The translations under genes and the position numbers were made by a program. Below, in pieces: positions 1 to 5,988 of a DNA stretch of 13,284 nt (its first letter is position 1; the number at the start of each line of letters is the position of its first letter). The stretch covers positions 1 to 13,284 of the forward strand of contig JAGFVZ010000026.1 of the NCBI GenBank assembly GCA_017640265.1. The letters run 5' to 3'. The notes below the pieces were generated by a model, which saw only the letters and a program-made list of their open reading frames with translations, did not search any database and had not been told where the DNA came from. This stretch comes from Anoxypelagibacter denitrificans (GTDB lineage: Bacteria; Pseudomonadota; Alphaproteobacteria; Pelagibacterales; Pelagibacteraceae).

Positions 1-66
1 GCCAAACAATTTTCCATTTGCACAATCGATTAACTCTTCATATTTGAAACTATTTTTTTTCATCAT
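1..66 (-). CDS. fabA: FabA-like 3-hydroxyacyl-ACP dehydratase, N-terminus only (partial)
   Basis: Reading leftward from an ATG-ATG pair at 66-61, an open frame continues to the window edge and gives 22 residues, MMKKNSFKYEELIDCANGKL followed by FG. The Y-x-x-x-L-[IL]-x-x-x-x-G-[KE]-L-F-G pattern matches the extreme N-terminus of FabA, the 3-hydroxydecanoyl-ACP dehydratase/isomerase that introduces the cis double bond in type II fatty acid synthesis (E. coli has YTKEDLLASGRGELFG). Only the N-terminal strand is visible, so the catalytic His and Asp cannot be checked. Either ATG could be the start, and no Shine-Dalgarno is obvious. The gene is divergent from the peroxiredoxin across an 84-nt AT-rich gap. 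A TATAAT on the minus strand at 99-94 could be its -10 element. The call rests on a short but distinctive match. Confidence 0.62.
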   Translation of the reverse strand, partial: MMKKNSFKYEELIDCANGKLFG

Positions 67-78
67 ACAGACAAATTA

Positions 79-110
79 ATACTTGATTAGTATATTATAT
101 TACATATATT
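79..110 (+). promoter_or_regulatory. Candidate peroxiredoxin promoter overlapping a small inverted repeat
   Basis: TTGATT at 83-88, a 16-nt spacer and TATATT at 105-110 form a plausible sigma-70 promoter reading toward the peroxiredoxin gene. The -35 element lies in a perfect 5-bp inverted repeat, ATACT-N5-AGTAT (79-93). A minus-strand TATAAT (99-94) reading toward fabA sits inside the same promoter. One bound regulator could therefore affect both genes. In DNA this AT-rich, promoter-like hexamers arise often by chance. Confidence 0.35.
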
Positions 111-150
111 TTACTTATATTTATAAATTAGGCAAAAAAATAAGGAATAA

Positions 151-687
151 TTGAGCAAAATGAAAATTCCACAAATAACATTTAGAACTAGAATAGGTGA
201 CAACCAGTCATTAGGTGGCGGTTGTGCCATTGGTGGAGAATGGAAAGACATTACCTCCGACGACTTGTTTAAAGACAAAAAAATTGTTCTATTTTCATTG
301 CCTGGAGCATATACACCTACTTGTTCTTCACAACAAGTGCCTGGGTATGAAGATAAATACGAAGAGCTAAAAAAATACGTAGATGAGGTTTATTGTTTAT
401 CAGTAAACGATTCATTTGTAATGAACGCTTGGTTTAGAGATCAAAAAATATCTAAAGTAAAACCAATTGGAGATGGGGAAGGCAAATTTACAAAAGGAAT
501 GGGCATGTTAATTGATAAACCCAAACAAGGGTTTGGCATGAGATCATGGAGATATTCTGCATTTATCGACAATGGCGAAGTTGTTAAGATGTTTGTCGAA
601 GATGGAAAAAATGATGGAAGTAATGATGCCGATCCATTCAAGGTGAGTGATGTTAATACAATGTTAAACTACTTGAAAGATAAGTAA
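151..687 (+). CDS. Prx5-type peroxiredoxin (thiol peroxidase)
   Basis: A 178-residue thioredoxin-fold peroxidase of the Prx5/AhpC-TSA family, which reduces hydrogen peroxide and organic hydroperoxides in the cytoplasm using thioredoxin or glutaredoxin. The active-site motif P51-G-A-Y-T55-P-T-C58 matches P-x-x-x-T-x-x-C, with Cys58 as the peroxidatic cysteine. The family block SVND-x-FVMNAW follows at 84-93, and a conserved MRSWRYS segment lies near residue 130. Cys82 precedes SVND, a position often Cys in this group. From memory, relatives have DNCPxDPF near the C-terminus; here the segment reads DGSNDADPF, so that cysteine seems absent. The start is ambiguous: TTG at 151 lies 4 nt after AAGGA (142-146), while ATG at 160 lies 13 nt after it. 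I chose TTG because the resulting MSK-MKIP start fits the family length. The gene is monocistronic and convergent with the SH3 gene. Confidence 0.9.
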   Translation: MSKMKIPQITFRTRIGDNQSLGGGCAIGGEWKDITSDDLFKDKKIVLFSLPGAYTPTCSSQQVPGYEDKYEELKKYVDEVYCLSVNDSFVMNAWFRDQKISKVKPIGDGEGKFTKGMGMLIDKPKQGFGMRSWRYSAFIDNGEVVKMFVEDGKNDGSNDADPFKVSDVNTMLNYLKDK

Positions 688-690
688 AAA

Positions 691-705
691 ATAATAAAGC
701 ATTAT
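691..705. terminator. Weak hairpin between convergent genes
   Basis: ATAAT-AAAGC-ATTAT is a 5-bp A/T-only inverted repeat in the 27-nt gap between the convergent peroxiredoxin and SH3 genes. It could assist termination, but it has no GC pairs and no clean T-tract on the plus strand. Confidence 0.2.
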
Positions 706-714
706 CAGCCGAAT

Positions 715-1164
715 TTATTTAATTTTGCCCCATAAAGAACTTTTAACGATCCATCCCGTATAATCACCCGAGGTAACTTTACACCATTTCACCTCACATT
801 TTTTTATAAAACACAATCTTCCTTTTTCAACCAAAGCTAATGGTTTTGAATAATAAGAAGGTCTTTTAAAGATTATGGAATTATCGACATTATTTAAGGC
901 AGCTTTTTTTTTAGATAATTGTGAAACATGTATCCAGCCAGAATTATTTTCATGGTCGATAATTTTTCTAAAATTATCTGATTTATCTTTTATCAGAACT
1001 GGTAAAAATTTTTTTTTGTAAACAAGTTTTATAGGATGTTCAAAAGAAGGACCTTGTCTAAGGTTAACTTTATTATTTCGTAGAGTTAAGTAATATTCAT
1101 CCTTAGCATACGAAGGTCCAATTAAAAAAACAAATAAGCAAAAAAAAGCAGTTACTTTAAGCAT
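715..1164 (-). CDS. Secreted protein with two bacterial SH3-like domains
   Basis: About 149 residues from the ATG at 1164. The N-terminus MLKVTAFFCLFVFLIGPSYA is a classic signal peptide: a short basic start, a hydrophobic core, and S-Y-A before a probable cleavage next to KDE. The mature part has two SH3b-like repeats. The first contains L-x-x-x-x-VNLRQGPS followed about 40 residues later by GWIHVSQL. The second contains W-C-K-V near the end followed by GWIVKSSLWG. Such domains usually bind peptides or cell-wall material in the periplasm; no catalytic motif is visible, so the specific job is unknown. An upstream in-frame ATG at 1191 would add 9 residues and deepen the overlap with the preceding gene from 8 to 35 nt. 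I prefer 1164 because it gives a cleaner signal peptide. It is the last gene of the ubiE-ubiB-coaBC-thiF cluster. Confidence 0.78.
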   Translation of the reverse strand: MLKVTAFFCLFVFLIGPSYAKDEYYLTLRNNKVNLRQGPSFEHPIKLVYKKKFLPVLIKDKSDNFRKIIDHENNSGWIHVSQLSKKKAALNNVDNSIIFKRPSYYSKPLALVEKGRLCFIKKCEVKWCKVTSGDYTGWIVKSSLWGKIK

Positions 1165-1918
1165 AAATGCAGTTTCTTTTACAATTTGCATTTCTTAATA
1201 ATTTTATTTTTCTAAATTTTGAGTCAAGAGCATTAAATATCATAATATTTCCATGTGAATTTTTGCCAATATTTAAAATTGATTTTATAACTTCATTGGC
1301 CTGCAAAGATCCGGCAATTCCAGCAAGGGTAGTCATTATTCCATCTGATTCACAGTTTAATTCTTCATTTGGAGATTTGGGCATAAAACATCTAAAACAC
1401 GGCGTCTTTCTTCTAAAATCGAAATTAAATACTTGTCCATCAAACTTGTTTATTGCGGAAGAAACTAATATTTTTTTATTTTTCATACAGTAATCGTTTA
1501 TTAAAAATCTTGATTCAAAATTGTCAGTTCCGTCACAAACAATGTCATAATTTTTGGCGATTCTGTGAATATTTTTCCTATCTATTTTTTTTGTAAAAGT
1601 TTTGATATTTATTTTTTTGCTTATTTTTTTTATAAATTTTTTTGATACTGAAACTTTAAATTTTCCAATATCTTTTTTAGTAAACAGTACTTGTCTGCTT
1701 AAATTTGATAGTTCAACTTTATCATTATCGACAATTCCTAAGTTTCCAACGCCAGAATAGGCTAAGTATAAAATTAAAGGACATCCAAGACCGCCAGCTC
1801 CGATAATCAATACCTTTGCTTTAAAAATTTTTTTTTGACCAGAAATACCAATTTTCCTAAGTATTAATTGTCTAGAGTATTTTTGAAGATCTTCACTTTT
1901 AATTGAGATTTTTTTCAT
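1157..1918 (-). CDS. moeB: ThiF/MoeB-family sulfur-carrier adenylyltransferase
   Basis: A 253-residue E1-like enzyme that adenylates the C-terminal glycine of a small sulfur-carrier protein (MoaD for molybdopterin or ThiS for thiazole). Visible motifs are the nucleotide-binding loop GAGGLG at 40-45, acidic D64 and D66 after the second strand, the S-N-L-x-R-Q arginine finger at 71-76, and catalytic Asp132 in DGTDN. C189 in NCESDGIM aligns with MoeB's CVEAGVM segment and is followed by AGIAGSLQANEVIK. A zinc site is expected from two Cys pairs. The first, C174-F-R-C177, is canonical; the second is C246-K-R-N-C250, with three residues between the cysteines instead of the usual two. No rhodanese domain is present. 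The sequence does not decide between MoeB and ThiF, so the symbol is tentative. The ATG at 1918 lies inside the end of coaBC (20-nt overlap), implying translational coupling. Confidence 0.85.
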   Translation of the reverse strand: MKKISIKSEDLQKYSRQLILRKIGISGQKKIFKAKVLIIGAGGLGCPLILYLAYSGVGNLGIVDNDKVELSNLSRQVLFTKKDIGKFKVSVSKKFIKKISKKINIKTFTKKIDRKNIHRIAKNYDIVCDGTDNFESRFLINDYCMKNKKILVSSAINKFDGQVFNFDFRRKTPCFRCFMPKSPNEELNCESDGIMTTLAGIAGSLQANEVIKSILNIGKNSHGNIMIFNALDSKFRKIKLLRNANCKRNCIYA

Positions 1919-3125
1919 TTGATAAAAATGTTTCTACAATTTTTTTTGCAATTACTGAAGCAATAAATTTTTTAGAATTTTTTTTAATTTTTTCAGTTTT
2001 TCCATTTTTATCTATAATAATAACTTCGTTTAAGTCGCTATTAATTCCAACTTCTTTCTTTGATACATCATTTGCAATCATTATATCGCAAAATTTATCC
2101 TGCATTTTTTTTATAGAATTTTTAAGAAGATTATCCGTCTCTGCTGAAAAACCAACTAACAATTTTGGTTTATGCCTATTATTTTTTCCTAAGAAACTTA
2201 ATATGTCCAGATTTTTTTCAATCTTAATTTCGTCGAATTTTAACTCCTTTTTTATTTTATTTTTTTTTCTTAACACGGGTTTAAAATCAGAAACTGCTGC
2301 AACACAAACAGCAATATCAGCAGGCAGTCTTTTCTTCACAGCTTCAAACATTTCATTTCCAGAAGTAACTTTTTTTACCTTAATTTCATTATTATAATTG
2401 AGATTGGTTGGCCCAGATATGAGTGTTGTTTTGATTCCTAATCTTGATAACTCTGAGGCTATTTCATAGCCCTGTTTTCCACTAGACTCATTAGAGATGT
2501 ATCTTACAGGATCTATATATTCTTTTGTAGGCCCAGTGGTCACAATTGCATTTACTTTTTTCTTTTTTAGAAAGTCTTTATTTTTAAAATATTTATCTAA
2601 AAAAGATAGAATTTGTCTAGGACTAGACATTTTGCCTTTTCCATATTCTCCACAGGCCATTTCACCATCTATAGGTCCTATAAATTTATAACCATATTCA
2701 ATAAGAGCATTTAAATTTTTTTGAGTTGCTTTATGTATCCACATTCTAACGTTCATAGCAGGTACTAAAAAAATTTCTTTATTTGAAGCCAGAATGATAG
2801 TAGAGGCAAGATCATCTGCACTTCCCCTGGCAATTTTTGACATAAAATTCGCAGTAGCAGGCATAACTAAAATTAAGTCTGCCCAACGAGATAGAGAAAT
2901 GTGATCTATTTTTCCTTTATTTTTTTCATCAAACATTTCCTCAAAGACTCTATTTTTTGAAAGAGATGAAATTGACAATGAAGTTACAAATTTTTTTCCA
3001 CTTTTAGTTAGAACAACTTTTATTGAGGAGTGCTTTTTTAATAACAGCCTTATTAAATCTAGAGATTTATAAGCAGAGATTCCTCCGCCAATTATTAACA
3101 AAATTTTTTTGTTTTCTAAACTCAT
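1899..3125 (-). CDS. coaBC: Bifunctional phosphopantothenoylcysteine decarboxylase / phosphopantothenate-cysteine ligase
   Basis: A 408-residue enzyme (also called Dfp) catalysing two steps of coenzyme A synthesis: joining cysteine to 4'-phosphopantothenate, then decarboxylating the product to 4'-phosphopantetheine. The N-terminal flavoprotein (CoaC) half has GGGISAYK at 13-20, active-site His75 in DHISLSRWAD, Asn125 in PAMN, and Cys158 in MACGEYGKGKM; these positions equal the E. coli residues H75, N125 and C158. The C-terminal CoaB half starts near residue 190 with TTGPTKEYIDPVRYISN-ESSGK (Asn212), AAVSDFKP at 276-283 and a lysine-rich segment from K290. Length and both domains are complete. 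The ATG at 3125 starts 6 nt after the ubiB stop codon, and the 3' end overlaps the ThiF-like gene by 20 nt. It is a core cofactor gene inside the ubi cluster. Confidence 0.96.
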   Translation of the reverse strand: MSLENKKILLIIGGGISAYKSLDLIRLLLKKHSSIKVVLTKSGKKFVTSLSISSLSKNRVFEEMFDEKNKGKIDHISLSRWADLILVMPATANFMSKIARGSADDLASTIILASNKEIFLVPAMNVRMWIHKATQKNLNALIEYGYKFIGPIDGEMACGEYGKGKMSSPRQILSFLDKYFKNKDFLKKKKVNAIVTTGPTKEYIDPVRYISNESSGKQGYEIASELSRLGIKTTLISGPTNLNYNNEIKVKKVTSGNEMFEAVKKRLPADIAVCVAAVSDFKPVLRKKNKIKKELKFDEIKIEKNLDILSFLGKNNRHKPKLLVGFSAETDNLLKNSIKKMQDKFCDIMIANDVSKKEVGINSDLNEVIIIDKNGKTEKIKKNSKKFIASVIAKKIVETFLSNEKNLN

Positions 3126-3131
3126 GCTTAA

Positions 3132-4697
3132 TTAAAATACTATAAACAAGCCTATTACAATACCTAAAAAAGTTATAACTATATTGTTTCTCAAATTTTT
3201 CATTTTTAACTCTTCTAACTCAAAATTTTTTTCATCCGCAACATACAAATTCAATTTTCCTTCAGATAGCATCTGCAAGGCTCGATTTGCTCTATCCATA
3301 ACATTAGGTAGATCGGGTACTTTTTTTAGAAGTTCTTTTGAAAAATTTATTGTTTTATTAATTGTCGCTTCTGGTCCCTTTGTACTCTTCATCCATTTTT
3401 CTAAAATTGGCCTCGATGTTTCCCAAATATTAGCTTCAGGATTTAATTTTCTTGCCACACCCTCAACTACTACCATTGTTTTCTGCAGAAGAAGCAGTTG
3501 CGTTTGGGTATGCATATTGAATTTTTCTGTTATTTCAAATAATTGAGCTAATAAATTTCCGCCGGAAATATCTTTAACTGATTGACCAAATATAGGTTCT
3601 CCAATAGATCTCAAAGCTTGTGCAAACTTATCTTTTGAAGCAGTATTTGGAACAAGTCCAGCCAGAAAATGCACCTCAGCTACTTTAATGTAATCCCTCT
3701 TAATAAATCCATAAAGTATTTCAGCTAGATATTTTCTATTATTTTCATCTAGACGTCCCATTATTCCAAAATCTATTGGTATAATATTTCCTTCCTTATC
3801 AACAAATAAATTACCTTGATGCATATCGGCATGAAAAAAGCCATCTCTTACCGCCTGTTTTAAAAATAGTTGAATTAGATTCTTTGATAATTTTTTAAGA
3901 TCAATATTTTCTTTTTTTAAATCATCCATATTTCTTATGGAAATTGCTTCAATTTTATCAAGAGTTAGAACTTTTTTTGAAGTATAATTCCAATAAATTT
4001 TTGGAACTTTAATACCATCATCATTTATTGTATTTTCGTACAATTCATTGGCAGCAGCAGCCTCAAATCTTAAATCCATTTCAACATTTGTTATTTCTTT
4101 TAATAAATGCATAACTTTAACCAACCTTAATCTTCTTGTTTTTTTAAAAAAACTTTCAACTAAATAAGCAAAAAATATTAATGCATCTAATTCTTCGTTA
4201 AAAACTACATGAATGTTTGGTCTCAATATTTTTATTGCAAGTTCTTTTTCCTCGTTTTTAATTTTTACTTTTGCAAAATGAACTTGAGCAATTGAAGCAG
4301 CGGCAATAGGATCGCTAAAGGACAGTATATCCTTAAAAGATTTGTCTCCAATTTCTTTCTTCAAAATTATTTTTGCTTCAACTGTGTCAAACGCAGGAAG
4401 TTTGTCTTGTAATTTTTCTAGTTTTTTTGCAACATCTTCACCTATTATATCTGGTCTGGTAGCCAAAAACTGACCTAACTTAATAAAAGTTGTTCCCATA
4501 TTTTCCAATGCTTCGCATAATGCTTCTCCAGATTCTTTTTTTGGTTTTTCTATTTGTTGTTTTTTGCCAATTGAAAAAATAAAAAAAACGAATTTTAAAC
4601 TTACAGGAATAGGTCTAATATTATTTAAAGTATCTACCGCACCAGAAACTGCTAATTTTCTTAAAATTTTAATTAAATTATAAATCTTTTTAAACAT
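3132..4697 (-). CDS. ubiB: UbiB, ABC1/ADCK-family protein for ubiquinone biosynthesis
   Basis: A 521-residue atypical kinase-like protein needed for aerobic ubiquinone biosynthesis, probably as an ATPase acting on membrane lipid intermediates. Family hallmarks are all present: the K73-L-G-Q76 motif of the N-terminal extension, the alanine-rich loop AAASIAQVH at 132-140 that replaces the glycine-rich loop, the nucleotide-site Lys156 in ELAIKILRP, the catalytic-type loop HADMHQGN (D291, N296) and the metal-binding DFG at 309-311. The C-terminus ends in one hydrophobic segment (about residues 502-521), whereas E. coli UbiB has two predicted helices there. It starts 2 nt after the ubiE stop, so the two ubiquinone genes are very likely translated from one mRNA. 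Ubiquinone is also the likely signal for the RegB-like kinase encoded further right. Confidence 0.95.
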   Translation of the reverse strand: MFKKIYNLIKILRKLAVSGAVDTLNNIRPIPVSLKFVFFIFSIGKKQQIEKPKKESGEALCEALENMGTTFIKLGQFLATRPDIIGEDVAKKLEKLQDKLPAFDTVEAKIILKKEIGDKSFKDILSFSDPIAAASIAQVHFAKVKIKNEEKELAIKILRPNIHVVFNEELDALIFFAYLVESFFKKTRRLRLVKVMHLLKEITNVEMDLRFEAAAANELYENTINDDGIKVPKIYWNYTSKKVLTLDKIEAISIRNMDDLKKENIDLKKLSKNLIQLFLKQAVRDGFFHADMHQGNLFVDKEGNIIPIDFGIMGRLDENNRKYLAEILYGFIKRDYIKVAEVHFLAGLVPNTASKDKFAQALRSIGEPIFGQSVKDISGGNLLAQLFEITEKFNMHTQTQLLLLQKTMVVVEGVARKLNPEANIWETSRPILEKWMKSTKGPEATINKTINFSKELLKKVPDLPNVMDRANRALQMLSEGKLNLYVADEKNFELEELKMKNLRNNIVITFLGIVIGLFIVF

Positions 4698-4699
4698 TA

Positions 4700-5404
4700 T
4701 TAGATTTTCCAGCCAGAATGAATTGCAACTATACCGCCAGATAAATTTCTATATTCAACTTTATCAAAACCATTTGCTTTAAACATTTCTGATAATTCAT
4801 TCTGATTATAAAATTTATCAATGCTTTTAATCAGATATTCATACGGTTCAGATTTGCCAGTAATGTATTCTCCAATATGTGGTATTGATTTAGAATATAT
4901 TTTATAAATTTTATTTAGCATTTCGTTATCAATTTGAGAAAATTCTAAACACAACATTCTTCCACCACTTTTGAGAACTCTTTTAGCTTCTTTTAAAGAT
5001 GAATTTATATTTGAAAAATTCCTTAAACCAAAACTCACGGAGTATAAGTCAAAAGTATCATTTTTGAATGGCAATTTCTCAGCCGGAGAACAGTACCATT
5101 CAATTTTACCTAGATTTTTTAGCTTTTTTTTACCCAATTCTAACATTAATTTATTGGGTTCCACGCAAGTAAGTTTTCCACTGAATTCTGTTCTTTTTAA
5201 AAATGCTTTGGCTATATCTCCCGTGCCAGATGCTACATCTAGTAAATGATCTCCTTTTTGGGGATTCATCCAGTCAATAAATCTTCTTTTCCAAATACGA
5301 TGTATTCCTAAAGACATTATATCGTTCATTAAGTCGTACTTATCGAAAACATCGTTAAAAACTTCTGTTACCTGTTCAATCTTAGTTTTTTTAATATTTT
5401 TCAT
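4700..5404 (-). CDS. ubiE: UbiE, demethylmenaquinone/2-polyprenyl-6-methoxy-benzoquinol C-methyltransferase
   Basis: A 234-residue SAM-dependent class I methyltransferase that adds the ring C-methyl group in ubiquinone (and, in menaquinone makers, menaquinone) synthesis. The first UbiE signature, YDLMNDIMSLGIHRIWK, lies at residues 23-39. SAM motif I, LDVASGTGD, is at 55-63, followed by E-P-N at the end of the second strand, the SFGLRNFSN block, and LKSGGRMLCLEFSQ in the post-motif region. I chose the ATG at 5404. A TTG seven codons upstream (5425) is in frame, but the added residues do not resemble the family. It is the first gene of the minus-strand cluster and is divergent from rpsT across 72 nt. 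No menaquinone gene is in the window, so a role in ubiquinone synthesis is the better guess. Confidence 0.95.
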   Translation of the reverse strand: MKNIKKTKIEQVTEVFNDVFDKYDLMNDIMSLGIHRIWKRRFIDWMNPQKGDHLLDVASGTGDIAKAFLKRTEFSGKLTCVEPNKLMLELGKKKLKNLGKIEWYCSPAEKLPFKNDTFDLYSVSFGLRNFSNINSSLKEAKRVLKSGGRMLCLEFSQIDNEMLNKIYKIYSKSIPHIGEYITGKSEPYEYLIKSIDKFYNQNELSEMFKANGFDKVEYRNLSGGIVAIHSGWKI

Positions 5405-5438
5405 TTTTCTAATGTTATATGTCAAAAATAATTAAATA

Positions 5439-5467
5439 TTGACCCAAATATTTCAAAGATATATACG
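5439..5467 (+). promoter_or_regulatory. Candidate rpsT promoter with a very short leader
   Basis: TTGACC at 5439-5444 matches the -35 consensus at five of six positions. TATACG at 5462-5467 (17-nt spacer) or TATATA at 5460-5465 (15-nt spacer) could be the -10. Transcription would begin around 5472-5475, at most a few bases before the rpsT ATG at 5477. No Shine-Dalgarno is visible upstream, so rpsT may be translated from a leaderless or nearly leaderless mRNA. An alternative start point further upstream is not excluded. Confidence 0.4.
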
Positions 5468-5476
5468 TTCTCACTA

Positions 5477-5743
5477 ATGCCAAATACAAAATCAGCAATT
5501 AATAGGGTTAAACGAGTAAAAAAACAGACATTGGTCAATAAATTAAGGAGAAATAAGTACAAATCTGCATTGAGGAAAATACACAAATTAATTGAAAAAA
5601 AAGATACTAAAAAAATAGGAGAATATTTTCCAATATTTCAATCAGAATTAATGAAAATTGCCAAAACAGGAATTGTAAAAAAGAAAAATCTCTCAAAAAA
5701 AATTTCAAAAATTTCAAAAAGAATAAGTCGTATCAATAATTAG
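5477..5743 (+). CDS. rpsT: 30S ribosomal protein S20
   Basis: An 88-residue, strongly basic, all-helical protein that binds the 5' domain of 16S rRNA during small-subunit assembly. The N-terminus MPNTKSAINRVKRVKK follows the S20 pattern M-[AP]-N-x-K-S-A-x-x-R. The later segment KTGIVKKKNLSKKISKISKRI corresponds to the conserved A-x-x-G-[IL]-[IV]-x-K-N-x-A-x-x-x-x-S-x-L helix near the C-terminus. Length equals the family norm of 85-90. It stands just before dnaA, separated by a 245-nt regulatory region that includes a probable terminator, so the two genes need not be co-transcribed. It is the first rightward gene after the switch in transcription direction. Confidence 0.95.
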   Translation: MPNTKSAINRVKRVKKQTLVNKLRRNKYKSALRKIHKLIEKKDTKKIGEYFPIFQSELMKIAKTGIVKKKNLSKKISKISKRISRINN

Positions 5744-5752
5744 TTGCAATCA

Positions 5753-5763
5753 ATCCAAAGTTG
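5753..5763 (+). repeat. Isolated third copy of the dnaA-upstream repeat core
   Basis: ATCCAAAGTTG recurs here exactly as in the two tandem units at 5822-5869, about 70 nt upstream of them and just after the rpsT stop codon. The flanks differ apart from general AT-richness. An exact 11-bp match in a 245-nt gap is unlikely to be chance, so it is probably a third binding site of the same type. As a DnaA-box comparison, CAATCCAAA matches TTATCCACA at six of nine positions. Confidence 0.55.
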
Positions 5764-5773
5764 TTATTTATTT

Positions 5774-5811
5774 TTTAGTTTATAAATTTCAAATATAAAT
5801 TCTAAACTAAA
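5774..5811. repeat. Long AT-rich inverted repeat (hairpin) upstream of dnaA
   Basis: TTTAGTTTA (5774-5782) pairs perfectly with TAAACTAAA (5803-5811). Inside it AATTT (5785-5789) pairs with AAATT (5797-5801) around a 7-nt loop, leaving a 2/1-nt internal bulge. That gives 14 base pairs with only two G-C pairs. It could help terminate rpsT transcripts, but only TGTAGATT follows on the plus strand, with no T-tract. It may instead be a cruciform or protein-binding element in the dnaA control region. Confidence 0.5.
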
Positions 5812-5821
5812 TGTAGATTAA

Positions 5822-5869
5822 TTAGTATCCAAAGTTGAATTCATTTTAGTATCCAAAGTTGAATACATT
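5822..5869 (+). repeat. 24-bp tandem repeat with DnaA-box-like cores (candidate oriC / dnaA operator)
   Basis: Two head-to-tail 24-bp units, 5822-5845 and 5846-5869, share TTAGTATCCAAAGTTGAAT and then differ at one base (T versus A) before CATT, so 23 of 24 positions are identical. Each contains GTATCCAAA (5825-5833 and 5849-5857), which matches the DnaA-box consensus TTATCCACA at seven of nine positions. Regular spacing of about 2.3 helical turns directly upstream of dnaA is what an initiator-binding array or autoregulatory operator would look like. The exact protein that binds is inference; no perfect consensus DnaA box occurs in this gap. Confidence 0.6.
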
Positions 5870-5889
5870 ATTGTCGCACTGCTTTTCTC

Positions 5890-5928
5890 TTTTGGCGATT
5901 GTTCTACAACCAAAATTAATTTTTTTTT
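5890..5928 (+). terminator. Probable Rho-independent terminator/attenuator before dnaA
   Basis: TTTTGG (5890-5895) pairs with CCAAAA (5910-5915) and the inner TTGT (5899-5902) pairs with ACAA (5906-5909) around a TCT loop, with a 3-nt CGA bulge on the 5' arm. TTAA and a run of nine T residues follow at once. This is the best terminator-like structure in the window. It would end rpsT transcripts, or attenuate read-through into dnaA. Stem GC content is modest (4 of 10 pairs), which is usual in AT-rich genomes. Confidence 0.55.
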
Positions 5929-5967
5929 AAAAAAATATTGAAATAAAAAAAATTAGCTATAAAAATA
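5912..5967. other. AT-only tract, possible DNA unwinding element with weak dnaA promoter
   Basis: From 5912 to 5967 nearly every base is A or T, with only G at 5940 and GC at 5956-5957. Such a tract beside DnaA-box-like repeats is typical of a duplex-unwinding element. A weak dnaA promoter may lie here: TTGAAA at 5938-5943 and TATAAA at 5958-5963, though the 14-nt spacer is too short for a standard sigma-70 site. There is no Shine-Dalgarno before the dnaA ATG at 5989. Confidence 0.35.
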
Positions 5968-5988
5968 GATTTTCTTTTTCATTAAAAC

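Noticed and set aside
1903..2397. Long plus-strand open frame antisense to coaBC
   Set aside because: It is an AT-rich mirror of coaBC, rich in Phe and Ser from reverse-complemented Lys and Glu codons, with no family resemblance. The same applies to the other antisense frames over ubiB, ubiE, dnaA, gyrB and the kinase.
5405..5425. TTG start at 5425 giving UbiE seven extra residues
   Set aside because: The extra residues do not resemble the UbiE N-terminus, and the ATG at 5404 gives the usual length.
5744..5988. A small gene or structured RNA in the rpsT-dnaA gap
   Set aside because: No start codon with a credible frame and no tRNA- or riboswitch-like fold was seen; the content is repeats, hairpins and AT tracts.
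5744..5988. GANTC methylation sites (CcrM) or GATC sites near the candidate origin
   Set aside because: Neither motif occurs in this gap, so methylation-based control of the kind seen in Caulobacter or E. coli has no support here.
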